Assembly (NCBI RefSeq): GCF_027587175.1
Contig: NZ_JAPCID010000044.1
Coordinates: 1 to 64,000 of the forward strand
DNA from: Solirubrobacter deserti
GTDB lineage: Bacteria; Actinomycetota; Thermoleophilia; Solirubrobacterales; Solirubrobacteraceae
DNA length: 64,000 nucleotides
Direction of reading: 5' to 3'
Every line of letters begins with the position of its first letter. Positions within the stretch are counted from its first letter, which is position 1. The translations under genes and the position numbers were made by a program. This document shows positions 1 to 8,245 of this stretch, in pieces. The notes beneath the pieces are model-generated. The model saw nothing but the letters and a program-made list of their open reading frames with translations. It was not told where the DNA came from and searched no databases.

Positions 1-1
1 C

Positions 2-3000
2 CCAGCGCGCGCAGGCGCCGGCGGCTCCCTCGCGACCGCAGCCGGCGACAGTGCGGCGAGCCCGGCCGGCGCGCCCGAGGCGGCGCCGCCGGTGGTCAAC
101 AAGAACCCGCACGCGGACCCGAACTTCCAGGCCATGAAGGGCAAGGCCCAGGCGGCGGGCGGTGGCGCCAAGGCCCATTCGCCCGCGGCGGCGGGGGCGG
201 CCGCGGCGCAGGCGGCGGCGGTCGGGCCGGCCAACGACGTCCAGAGCCAGGCGGCCGCGGCACAGGTCGACGAGATGTCGACCAAGCAGCCCGGGGCGTT
301 CGATCGCGCCGCGTTCATCCAGGCGGTCAAGCAGGCGGTCGATGCGTCGACGCCGAAGAACCTCGAAGAGGCGGACGAGTTCAAAAAGGGCGGCGCGGGC
401 CAGGTCGCCGGCCAGGTCAGCGGGCTCGTCAAGGACGGCAAGCAGGAGTCCGAGAAGGACATCAAGGATGCGACGGCGGCCGCGCCCGACGCGTCGAAGG
501 GCCAGGCCAAGCCGGTGCAGCCCATGGCGTCGGAGCCGGTGGGGGAGAAGGCCGCGACCGTCGGGGCGCAGGGCGCGATGCCGCCGCCGACGCCCGCCGC
601 GGCGACCGACCTCTCCGCCGGGCCGGACAGCGTCGACGCCAAGATGGCCGAGGCAGAGGTCACGGACGAGCAGCTCCAGAAGTCCAACGAGCCGGACTTC
701 AAGCAGGCGCTCACCGCCCGCGACGCCGCCAAGGAGCACTCCGCCCAGGCACCGCAGGACTTCCGCAAGGACGAGAAGGACGTGCTCGGCAAGGCCAAGG
801 GCGACGCGGCCACGGCCGAGGGCGCCGGCCTGCAGGGCATGCAGGGCGCGCGCGGGAAGGCGTTCGCCCAGGTGCGCAGCCACAAGCAGGGCGCCAAGAG
901 CGACGACGAGGCCAAGCGCGCGAAGGTCGCGACCGACATCCAGGGCATCTACGAGCGGACCAAGGGCGACGTCCAGAAGACGCTCGACGGGCTCGACGGC
1001 AAGGTCGACGCGGCCTTCAGCCAGGGCGAGGGTGCGGCGCGCAAGAAGTTCGAGGACTACGTCGGCGCCCGCATGGACGCCTACAAGGAGGACCGCTACG
1101 GCGGCCTCGGCGGCGGCGCCCTGTGGCTCAAGGACAAGTTGCTGGGCATGCCCGACGAGGTCAACCGGTTCTACGCGGAGGGCAAGACCCGCTACCTGAA
1201 GGACATGGACGGCGTCATCGGCAAGGTCGCCGACGTCGTCGGGGCGGGCCTCACCGCCGCGCGCGCCCGCATCGCGCAGGGGCAGGCTGAGATCAAGAAG
1301 TACGTCGCCCAGCTCCCGCAGGACCTGCAGAAGGTGGGCAAGGAGGCCGAGGAGAAGCTCTCCGGCCAGTTCGAGCAGCTCTCGGCGGACGTCGACAGCA
1401 AGCAGTCAGAGCTCATCGACACCCTCGCCAAGAAGTACGTCGAGTCCCGCGACGCGCTCGACGCCCGCATCGACGAGATGAAGGCCGCCAACCGCGGCCT
1501 GGTCGACAAGGCGATGGAGGCGGTCGCGGGCGTCGTCAAGACGATCCTGCAGCTCAAGAACATGCTGATGGGTGTCCTGGCCAAGGCCGCGGACGTGATC
1601 GGCGACATCATCGCCGACCCCATCGGCTTCCTCGGCAAGCTCGTCGACGGCGTCAAGGCGGGCCTGCAGCGCTTCGTCGGCAACATCGCCAACCACCTCC
1701 AGAAGGGCCTGATGGGCTGGCTGTTCGGCGCGCTCGGCGACGCCGGCATCCAGCTGCCCAAGTCCTTCGATCTCAAGGGCATCCTCGACCTCGTCCTCCA
1801 GGTCCTGGGCCTGACCTACCGCAACATCCGCGCGCGCGTGGTGAAGCTCGTCGGCGAGCCGATGGTCGCCCGGCTGGAGTCCACCGTCGAGGTCTTCAAG
1901 ACGCTCGTCACCGAAGGCCCCGCCGGCCTGTGGAAGTGGATCATGAAGAAGGTCGGCGACCTCGAAGAGCTCGTCCTCGGCCAGATCAAGGACTTCATCA
2001 TCGAGAAGGTCATCAAGGCCGGCATCACCTGGCTGATCGCCTTCCTGAACCCCGCCGCCGCCTTCATCAAGGCCTGCAAGGCGATCTACGACATCGTCAT
2101 GTTCCTGCTCGAGCGCGGCAGCGAGATCATGAACTTCGTCCGCTCGATCCTCGACTCCGTCGGCGCGATCGCCAAGGGCAACATCGGCATCGTCGCCGAG
2201 AAGGTCGAATCTTCCCTCTCCAAGGCGCTCCCGCTGGCCATCTCCTTCCTCGCTTCCCTGCTCGGGCTCGGCGGCATCTCCGAGAAGATCCGCTCCGTCA
2301 TCCAGAAGGTCCAGGCGCCGATCAACAAGGCCGTCGACTTCGTCGTCATGGGTGCGGTCAAGGGCGCGAAGAAGCTCTTCGGCGGCGCGATGAACTGGGC
2401 CAAGGGGAAGGTCAAGGCCGGCAAGGACTGGGTCAAGGGCAAGGCCCAGAGCGTCAAGGACCGGTTGAAAGGTAAGCCCGGGAAAGTCGAGGGCGAAGGT
2501 GACGATCCTCGAAGCGCCGACCAGAAGCAGCAGGCGCTCGAGGCTGCTGCCGAGGAGGTCAATGCCCTCGCGAAGCAGCCCGACGCCAAGCGAGCTGACA
2601 TAGAGGCGGCGCTACCGGCCATCAAGGAACGTCACGCTTTGAAGAGTCTCAAGCTGTTCGATGAGAAGGGCGAGACACGAGTAGAGGCGACAATCAATCC
2701 CCGTCTTGAGCGACCTATTCCGCTCGCTCCCGAAGACGCCGAGGCGCTGATGGCGAAGCTCGTCACGCTGCGCGCGCCCGGCGGTCAGCGGTTCAGCGAG
2801 AAAGAGGCGGACCTGATAGTTCGGCAGCTCGCAAAGTCATCCGGTGGTACCGCGGTCGCCGGGCACATCATGTCCGGGAGGTTCGACGGGTTCAGCGGCT
2901 ACACCAAAGTGGTGTCCAAGTGCAAGGTCTCCACCGACATCGACGCCGCCCTCATGGCCCTGCACCGCGCAGACGCCATTCTCTCCGGCACTCCAGGCGC

Positions 3001-3382
3001 GAGGCTGATCTTCGAGGACACGCAGGACAAGGTCGCGCCCAAGCACGACGTGGATCTCGGCGTGGTGGATCCGAACGGCCGCTACTCGGTGATCTATCAA
3101 TTCGGCCACGCGACGGGCAGTGGCAACATCGCCTCCAAAGCCACGAAGGGTGCTGCGCAGCTCGCCCCCGTCACGGCGACGCGGAAGATCGTCGAGGTCC
3201 TCGTGTTCGGCAAGGCGGCGCCGGAGGAACGTGGCGGGCAGATGGTGATCGACGACGGAAGCAAGGCGTACTTCGACGCCCATGGCTTCGATCGGGGCCT
3301 CTCTGACTGGCCCGGCCGCAATCCTGGCATGGAGTTGCATGTGACATTCGCCACCGGCGAGACGATCATCTATCCCAAGTGA
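2..3382 (+). CDS. large eCIS-effector or polymorphic-toxin-like protein, 5' end outside window
   Basis: The frame is open from the left edge (first codon at base 2), so the true start lies upstream; 1126 residues are visible. Regions in order: an Ala/Pro/Lys-rich low-complexity segment (to about residue 330), a charged helical, coiled-coil-like segment (about 330-520), a long stretch of amphipathic and hydrophobic helices (about 520-820), and a C-terminal module of about 300 residues. I recognise the middle part (for example DIIADPIGFLGKLVDGVKAG and NPAAAFIKACKAIYDIV) as typical of large DUF4157-type proteins linked to extracellular contractile injection systems; the DUF4157 part itself would be upstream. 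From about base 2480 codon third positions become clearly richer in A/T, as expected for an exchangeable toxin tip. A small partner gene follows after 3 nt. The family match is by eye, and toxin activity is inferred. Confidence 0.6.
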   Translation, partial: PARAGAGGSLATAAGDSAASPAGAPEAAPPVVNKNPHADPNFQAMKGKAQAAGGGAKAHSPAAAGAAAAQAAAVGPANDVQSQAAAAQVDEMSTKQPGAFDRAAFIQAVKQAVDASTPKNLEEADEFKKGGAGQVAGQVSGLVKDGKQESEKDIKDATAAAPDASKGQAKPVQPMASEPVGEKAATVGAQGAMPPPTPAAATDLSAGPDSVDAKMAEAEVTDEQLQKSNEPDFKQALTARDAAKEHSAQAPQDFRKDEKDVLGKAKGDAATAEGAGLQGMQGARGKAFAQVRSHKQGAKSDDEAKRAKVATDIQGIYERTKGDVQKTLDGLDGKVDAAFSQGEGAARKKFEDYVGARMDAYKEDRYGGLGGGALWLKDKLLGMPDEVNRFYAEGKTRYLKDMDGVIGKVADVVGAGLTAARARIAQGQAEIKKYVAQLPQDLQKVGKEAEEKLSGQFEQLSADVDSKQSELIDTLAKKYVESRDALDARIDEMKAANRGLVDKAMEAVAGVVKTILQLKNMLMGVLAKAADVIGDIIADPIGFLGKLVDGVKAGLQRFVGNIANHLQKGLMGWLFGALGDAGIQLPKSFDLKGILDLVLQVLGLTYRNIRARVVKLVGEPMVARLESTVEVFKTLVTEGPAGLWKWIMKKVGDLEELVLGQIKDFIIEKVIKAGITWLIAFLNPAAAFIKACKAIYDIVMFLLERGSEIMNFVRSILDSVGAIAKGNIGIVAEKVESSLSKALPLAISFLASLLGLGGISEKIRSVIQKVQAPINKAVDFVVMGAVKGAKKLFGGAMNWAKGKVKAGKDWVKGKAQSVKDRLKGKPGKVEGEGDDPRSADQKQQALEAAAEEVNALAKQPDAKRADIEAALPAIKERHALKSLKLFDEKGETRVEATINPRLERPIPLAPEDAEALMAKLVTLRAPGGQRFSEKEADLIVRQLAKSSGGTAVAGHIMSGRFDGFSGYTKVVSKCKVSTDIDAALMALHRADAILSGTPGARLIFEDTQDKVAPKHDVDLGVVDPNGRYSVIYQFGHATGSGNIASKATKGAAQLAPVTATRKIVEVLVFGKAAPEERGGQMVIDDGSKAYFDAHGFDRGLSDWPGRNPGMELHVTFATGETIIYPK

Positions 3383-3385
3383 TCG

Positions 3386-4048
3386 ATGATTCTGGGACGC
3401 ACATACGGGCCGGTGGGGGACTGGTGGTTCGAAGCGCGCGAGTTCGCCGAGCCGCGAGGCGCTGCTTCACTGCGTGAGCTGCTCGGCCGCTGCGAGCTGG
3501 TCGCCCGCGTCTTCGCAGACGCCGAGTTGTTGCGCCCGGAGACTTTGACCTTCTCAGGGTGGCTGACAGGACCGCGTGAGAGCTCGCGGCACATCGCGCA
3601 CAGCGATCTCGTCGTTCCTCTGGCCGGAAACGCTCGCGGGCTCGCCGCTCGCGGGATAGTGCCGGTCGAATCCTTGGCACAGAAACTCGGTGAGTTCGCC
3701 TATCCGTTGACGATCGAGGTTGCGGGCACAGGCATCGTGCTCGACGCAAGAGGTGAACGCTCAGCGGAGAGCGACGTCGCTTGGCTTGAAGGGCTCACGA
3801 TGGGCCACCATGTGGTGTCGGTACGGGTGCAGAGCGATGCCTTCCTCCCCTTCTCGGTCACGGGAACTCCGCAGCATGAGATCTGGGAGCACAATGCGCC
3901 CCGGCTGGAGGCAGCGCTGCGGGAAACGTCCGCGCTGTTGGGCGTTGAGCCGAGCGCTGATTTCACCGACCACGCGATCATCGACGGGTTCACCCTCCGT
4001 AACCGCACCGACGTGGACGGGGACGTCGTACCGTCGTTCGACGGTTGA
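3386..4048 (+). CDS. hypothetical protein, candidate immunity partner of the upstream toxin-like gene
   Basis: A 220-residue protein with no signal peptide or membrane segment, so probably cytoplasmic. I recognise no family. It starts 3 nt after the stop of the large toxin-like gene, which implies translational coupling, and it shares the relaxed third-position composition of that gene's C-terminal module rather than the very GC-rich codon use of its neighbours. A small unique gene directly behind a variable C-terminal toxin module is the usual place for a cognate immunity protein. It is Trp- and acid-rich near the N terminus (residues 10-25) and ends in an acidic tail. The convergent SDR gene ends 7 nt downstream. 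The immunity role is inferred from position and composition only. Confidence 0.6.
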   Translation: MILGRTYGPVGDWWFEAREFAEPRGAASLRELLGRCELVARVFADAELLRPETLTFSGWLTGPRESSRHIAHSDLVVPLAGNARGLAARGIVPVESLAQKLGEFAYPLTIEVAGTGIVLDARGERSAESDVAWLEGLTMGHHVVSVRVQSDAFLPFSVTGTPQHEIWEHNAPRLEAALRETSALLGVEPSADFTDHAIIDGFTLRNRTDVDGDVVPSFDG

Positions 4049-4054
4049 CAGCGC

Positions 4055-4738
4055 CTAGGTCGTCTTGCCGATCGCCTGCAGCGCGGTCGGGAGGATCGTC
4101 AGCTCGGGAATGAACGCGCGCGGCGGGAGGTTCACAGCGAACACGCACGCCGCCGCGACGTCCTCGGCCATGAGCATCTGGTCGCGTACCTCCCGCGGGG
4201 GCGGTTCGGGGCGGTTGTCGAGGATCTCGGTGTCGACCACGCCCGGGAGGATGATCGTCGAGCGGATCTCGCCGGAGGCCTCGAAGCCGACCGCCCGCGT
4301 CAGAGCCAGCAGCCCCGCCTTGGCCGCCTGGTAGGCCGGGCCGGAGCGGTCCGTCCAGGCGCCGGAGACACTGCCGATGAACACGACGGTCCCGTGCGCC
4401 GCGCGCAGCGCCGGCAGGAAGGCCCGCAGCGCGTTGAACGGGCCGTTCAGGTTCGCGCCGACGACCGTGTCCCAGCCCTCGTGCGTCAACTCGTGCAGCC
4501 GCCGCTCCTTGATGTTCGTGCCGGCAGCGACGATCAGCGCGTCGACACCGTCGAACTCGGCGGCGAAGGCGTCGACCGCGTCCCGGTCGGTGAAGTCGAG
4601 CCGGTGCGGGACCACGCCTTCGAGGTCGATCGACCGCCGCGCCGCCGCGTGCACGCGGTCGCCCTGGCCGAGGAACGCGCGCGCCGTCTCGAGGCCGATC
4701 CCGCTCGAGGCTCCGATGACGACGACCGTGCGGCTCAT
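4055..4738 (-). CDS. short-chain dehydrogenase/reductase (SDR)
   Basis: A 227-residue classical SDR. The N-terminal nucleotide-binding motif VVIGASSGIGLETA gives the glycine-rich GxxxGIG signature. An AAGTN motif follows near residue 75, the catalytic YQAAK (YxxxK) is near residue 150, and a Ser in FIGSVSGA lies before it. Length is slightly short for the family (usually about 240-260). The ATG at 4738 was chosen because it overlaps the stop of the upstream alcohol dehydrogenase gene in an ATGA junction; the frame stays open further upstream but that extension reads inside the neighbour. As last gene of the minus-strand catabolic operon it probably oxidises or reduces a hydroxy-acid or sugar intermediate; the substrate cannot be told. 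Confidence 0.85.
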   Translation of the reverse strand: MSRTVVVIGASSGIGLETARAFLGQGDRVHAAARRSIDLEGVVPHRLDFTDRDAVDAFAAEFDGVDALIVAAGTNIKERRLHELTHEGWDTVVGANLNGPFNALRAFLPALRAAHGTVVFIGSVSGAWTDRSGPAYQAAKAGLLALTRAVGFEASGEIRSTIILPGVVDTEILDNRPEPPPREVRDQMLMAEDVAAACVFAVNLPPRAFIPELTILPTALQAIGKTT

Positions 4739-5721
4739 GCGGCGGTGCCCGCGAGGAAGATTTTGAACTCGGGCGGCGGCGGGCCTTGCGCCAACCGCGC
4801 GAACTGCGCCGGCCCGTCCTCCAGCGGCCGGACCGGCTCGAGGTCGTCGCCCAGCGACGCGGCCCCGCTGACGAGCCACTCGTGCGCCTGCTCGAAGTCC
4901 GGCATCGTGTACGCGTAGGAGCCCTGGATGCGGTGCTGGGAGCGCACCACGCCGTGGAAGCCGAGCGTCGTGTCGTCGCTCGCGAGCCCGATGCAGACTA
5001 TCGTGCCGCCGGGGCGCAACAGCTCGAGCCCGAGCTGCCGGGTCGCCTCCGCGCCGACCGCGTCCAGCACGAGGTCGGCCTCACCCGGCTCGGCGCCGTC
5101 GGCGTGCGCGCCCAACGACACCGCGCGCGCCCGCCGGGCCTCGTCGCGCTCGACCACCGCCACGTGCGGCAACCCCTCGAGCAACGCGGCCTGCAGCGTC
5201 ACCAGCCCGATCGTCCCGGCCCCGATGACCACCACGCGCGAAGCGCCGGATGGAGCGAGCCGCACCGCGTGGACGCCGTTCGCGAGCGGCTCCATCAGCG
5301 CACCGACCCGCATCGAGACGTCGTCGGGCAGCCGAAGGGCGTCCGCCGCACGCACCTTGACGAAGTCGGCGAACGCGCCTGGCACGTGCACGCCGACGAG
5401 CACCCGGTCGGCACACAGGTTCGTGTCCCCCGCCAGGCAGAGCCGGCACTCGCCGCACCCGCTCAACGGGTTCACCGCCACCCGTGCGCCCTGGAGGTCC
5501 TGCGCGCCGTCGCCGGTCGCGATCACGGTCCCCGCGAACTCATGCCCCATCACCAGCGGCGGCACGCGGTTCTTCATGTGGCCGACGTAGCCCTCGACCT
5601 CGGAGCCGCAGATGCCCACGGCCTCGGGCTGCAGGATCAGCTCGCCCGGCCCGGGATCGGTCGGCGTCGGCTGTTCCTCCACGGCCATCTCGTTCGGCCC
5701 GTGCCACACGATCGCCCTCAT
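4735..5721 (-). CDS. zinc-dependent medium-chain alcohol dehydrogenase
   Basis: A 328-residue member of the MDR family that includes sorbitol, threonine and galactitol-phosphate dehydrogenases. Visible features: catalytic zinc region with GICGSE and GHEFAG (Cys and His-Glu ligands, residues about 38-62), the four-cysteine structural zinc loop CGECRLCLAGDTNLC (about residues 88-102), and a Rossmann motif VIGAGTIGLVTLQ (about 167). It probably performs NAD(P)-dependent oxidation of a polyol or sugar-type alcohol. Its ATG overlaps the stop of the upstream TetR-like fragment (ATGA) and its own stop overlaps the SDR start, so it sits mid-operon. The operon context suggests sugar or sugar-acid catabolism; the substrate is unknown. 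Confidence 0.88.
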   Translation of the reverse strand: MRAIVWHGPNEMAVEEQPTPTDPGPGELILQPEAVGICGSEVEGYVGHMKNRVPPLVMGHEFAGTVIATGDGAQDLQGARVAVNPLSGCGECRLCLAGDTNLCADRVLVGVHVPGAFADFVKVRAADALRLPDDVSMRVGALMEPLANGVHAVRLAPSGASRVVVIGAGTIGLVTLQAALLEGLPHVAVVERDEARRARAVSLGAHADGAEPGEADLVLDAVGAEATRQLGLELLRPGGTIVCIGLASDDTTLGFHGVVRSQHRIQGSYAYTMPDFEQAHEWLVSGAASLGDDLEPVRPLEDGPAQFARLAQGPPPPEFKIFLAGTAA

Positions 5722-5972
5722 GGATCCACCCTTACCCCGGCGAGCACATGGTCGAGCACCGCGCGCACCTCCTCGCGGGCACGGGCCGGGTCCTCCGCGT
5801 CCGCCACGTAGATCGCGGCCTCGTTCAAGGCGCCCTGGTGCTGACCCACGGCGACGCGTTCGACGTCTTCCGCCCAGGCCCTTCGACGCCCTGTTCGCGG
5901 CCGCTCCCGGACGCGCGCTTCGTCGCGGTCCACGGCGCGCGCATTCGTGATGTGTCGCGCAGGCGATCTCAC
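5718..5972 (-). pseudogene. remnant resembling the C-terminal end of a TetR-family regulator
   Basis: An 84-codon frame lies exactly between the FAH-family gene and the alcohol dehydrogenase gene, overlapping both by 4 nt (GTGA and ATGA). Its last 40 residues, including GALNEAAIYVADAEDP and REEVRAVLDHVLAGVR, look like the C-terminal helices of TetR regulators. The first half is Arg-rich, does not look like a natural protein, and no helix-turn-helix is present. I read this as a regulator that lost its DNA-binding part by deletion or frameshift. A small real protein kept for translational coupling is the alternative. The TetR resemblance is by eye and only moderate. Confidence 0.4.
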
Positions 5973-6790
5973 ACGACCTCGACCGAGTTCACGAGCTCGC
6001 CCAGACCCGTGATCGCGATCCGCACCTCGTCGCCGCCCCGCAGCGTGAACTCGATCGCCGGGATCACCGAAGTACCCGTCAACAGCACCGCGCCCACCGG
6101 GAAGTCCTGCGCGCGATAGAGCCAGGACACGAGCTCCTCGAGGCCGCGTTTGAGCGAGGCGGTCGACGTCGAACCCGTGAACACGTCGGACCCGTCGCGC
6201 GCGATCGTCAGCGTGATCTCCAGCGCGTCAGCGCTCGGCGCCTCGTCGACCGGCACGATGCACGGACCCAAGGCGCACGAACCGCGATAGACCTTCGCCT
6301 GCGGGAGATACAGCGGGTTCTCGCCCTCGATCGAGCGCGAGGAGACGTCGTTGCCGATCGTGTAGCCCAGGATCTCGCCGCCCGCGGAGATCACGAGCGC
6401 GAGCTCGGGCTCCGGCACGTCCCAGCCCGAATCGGACCGCACACCGACCGCCGCGCCCGGTCCGCGCACCCGCCCCGGCGCCGCCTTGAAGAACAGCTCG
6501 GGCCGCTCGGCGTCGTAGACCTTGTCGTAGAAGTCGTGCGCGCCCTTGGACTCGTCGTTGCGGGCCGAGCGCGAAGCCGCGTAGGTCACGCCCGCGGCCC
6601 ACACCTCCTGCCCGTCCACCGGCGCCAGGACCACCGACCCCGCCGGCACCGGCCCGTCGGCCTCGGCGTCCAGCGAGCCCGCGGCGAGCAGCGCGTCGAG
6701 GTCGCCCTTGAGCAGCTCGACCGGTCCGCCTGCAACCGGCCCACGGGCGAGGCGTGCTCCGCCCGCGGTCTGAACCCGCCAGAGCGCCAT
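5969..6790 (-). CDS. FAH-superfamily hydrolase/dehydratase, probably a 2-keto-3-deoxy-sugar-acid dehydratase
   Basis: A 273-residue fumarylacetoacetate-hydrolase-fold protein. The metal-site signature is in VPEPELALVI (Glu-x-Glu pair, about residue 128), followed by GNDVSSRSIEGENPLYLPQA and then KVYRGSCALGP. This sequence type (GVTYAASRSARNDE, DFYDKVYDAERPELFFK) resembles enzymes annotated as 2-dehydro-3-deoxy-D-arabinonate dehydratase (KdaD), which make 2-oxoglutarate semialdehyde. The gene begins 3 nt after the stop of an aldehyde dehydrogenase that could consume that product. Other FAH-family reactions such as acylpyruvate hydrolysis or isomerisation in aromatic degradation are possible. 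The fold call is secure; the reaction is inferred from resemblance and context. Confidence 0.8.
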   Translation of the reverse strand: MALWRVQTAGGARLARGPVAGGPVELLKGDLDALLAAGSLDAEADGPVPAGSVVLAPVDGQEVWAAGVTYAASRSARNDESKGAHDFYDKVYDAERPELFFKAAPGRVRGPGAAVGVRSDSGWDVPEPELALVISAGGEILGYTIGNDVSSRSIEGENPLYLPQAKVYRGSCALGPCIVPVDEAPSADALEITLTIARDGSDVFTGSTSTASLKRGLEELVSWLYRAQDFPVGAVLLTGTSVIPAIEFTLRGGDEVRIAITGLGELVNSVEVV

Positions 6791-6793
6791 GGC

Positions 6794-8182
6794 TCAGCTC
6801 GCCGGGCCGATCGTGATCGTGTGGGTCGTCGTGTACAGCTCGCGCGCGGCCTTGCCCTGCTCGCGCGGCCCGAACGACGACTGCTTCTCGCCCCCGAACG
6901 GAGCGTGGAAGTCGACGCCTGAGGTCGGCATGTTGACTCGGATCATCCCCGTTTCGAGGCCGTCCACAACCGTCAGCGCCGAATCCAGGTCGGACGTGAA
7001 GACCGACGTGACCAGCCCGTAGGGCACGGAGTTGGAGATCTCCACCGCCTGCTCGGCCGACTCGGCCTTCAGCACCGTGACGATCGGCCCGAACACCTCC
7101 TCCTGCGCGAGCCGCGCCGTCGGCTGCTGGCCGTCCACGACCGTCGGCGCGAACAGCAGGCCCGGCCCGTCGAGCGCCTTGCCGCCCGTGACCACCCGCC
7201 CGCCGTCGCCGGGCGCGCCCTCGGCGGCCGCGACGAGCTTCTCGCGCGCCGGCGCGTTGATCACGGGCCCGACGATCGTGCCCTCGTCCTTGGGATCGCC
7301 GATGGCGAGCCCGTCCACGGCCGCGGCGAGCGCGTCGGTGAACTCGGCCGTGTCGCCGAGCACCAGCACGCGCCCGGTCGCGGTGCACTTCTGGCCCGCG
7401 TAGCCCATCGCCGCGCCCGCGATCACCTTCGCGGCCGCCTCCACGTCCGCGTCCGGGAGGACGATCGACGCGTTCAGCCCGCCCATCTCGGCCTGGCTCG
7501 CGATTCCGCGCGCGGTCGCCGCCTGCGCCACCTGCAACCCGACGCCGGTCGAGCCGGTGAAGCTCACCACGTCGGCCTGCTCGATCACGGCCTGGCCCGC
7601 CTCGGCCTCACCTGAGACGACGTTGAACAGCCCCTCGGGCAGCACGCCGCCCAGCAATTCCTCCAGCAGCAGCGCGCACGCGAGCGCGTCCGTCGACGGC
7701 TTGAGCACGACGGCGTTGCCGTACGCCAAAGCCGGCGCCGCCTTCCAGAGCGGGATCGCGAACGGGAAGTTCCACGGCGTGATCAGGCCCGCGACGCCGC
7801 GCGGGCGCCGGCGCGCGAGCAGCAACGTGCGCATGTCCGCGGGCGGCGCGGCGGGCAGCGTGTCGCCGTCCGGGTCCAGCGCGGCCTGCGCCTGGTAGCG
7901 CAGGATGCGCACGGCGCGGCCGTGCTCCATCACCGACTCGGTCACCGGCTTGCCGACCTCACGCACCATCAGGTCCACGACCTGGTCCTTCGCCGCGTCC
8001 AGCGCCGCGGCCGCGGCGCTCAGCGCGTCGGCGCGCACGACGGCGTTGCGCTTCCACGCCTGCTGCGCTTCGCGGGCGCGCTTGAACGCGGCCGCCACCG
8101 CCTCGCGATCCGCCGCCGGCGCGGACACCACCACATCGGACTGATCCTGCGGTGACCGGCTCTCGATCGTCTGCGTGCTCAT
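6794..8182 (-). CDS. NAD(P)-dependent aldehyde dehydrogenase
   Basis: A 462-residue ALDH-superfamily enzyme. Motifs: TPWNFPFAIPLWK (substrate and cofactor cleft), FTGSTGVG (Rossmann region), the general-base Glu in QAEMGGLNAS, the catalytic Cys in GYAGQKCTATGRV, and a conserved C-terminal part with PFGGEKQSSFGPREQG. The ATG at 8182 gives the usual length for the family; the frame continues far upstream only as read-through of another gene's antisense. A TAGCGT hexamer lies 7 nt upstream, so this appears to be the promoter-proximal gene of the operon running to 4055. With the FAH-family dehydratase next door, a 2-oxoglutarate-semialdehyde (2,5-dioxopentanoate) dehydrogenase is plausible but unproven. 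Confidence 0.88.
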   Translation of the reverse strand: MSTQTIESRSPQDQSDVVVSAPAADREAVAAAFKRAREAQQAWKRNAVVRADALSAAAAALDAAKDQVVDLMVREVGKPVTESVMEHGRAVRILRYQAQAALDPDGDTLPAAPPADMRTLLLARRRPRGVAGLITPWNFPFAIPLWKAAPALAYGNAVVLKPSTDALACALLLEELLGGVLPEGLFNVVSGEAEAGQAVIEQADVVSFTGSTGVGLQVAQAATARGIASQAEMGGLNASIVLPDADVEAAAKVIAGAAMGYAGQKCTATGRVLVLGDTAEFTDALAAAVDGLAIGDPKDEGTIVGPVINAPAREKLVAAAEGAPGDGGRVVTGGKALDGPGLLFAPTVVDGQQPTARLAQEEVFGPIVTVLKAESAEQAVEISNSVPYGLVTSVFTSDLDSALTVVDGLETGMIRVNMPTSGVDFHAPFGGEKQSSFGPREQGKAARELYTTTHTITIGPAS

Positions 8183-8189
8183 GCTGGGC

Positions 8190-8195
8190 ACGCTA
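8190..8195 (-). promoter_or_regulatory. -10 element of the catabolic operon
   Basis: TAGCGT ends 7 nt before the ATG of the aldehyde dehydrogenase, with no Shine-Dalgarno sequence between. This is the spacing expected for a leaderless transcript. Confidence 0.5.
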
Positions 8196-8245
8196 GTACG
8201 CGCGAGCGTGCGAGCACTCCGACGGATGCAGGAAACTCCGGCGGG

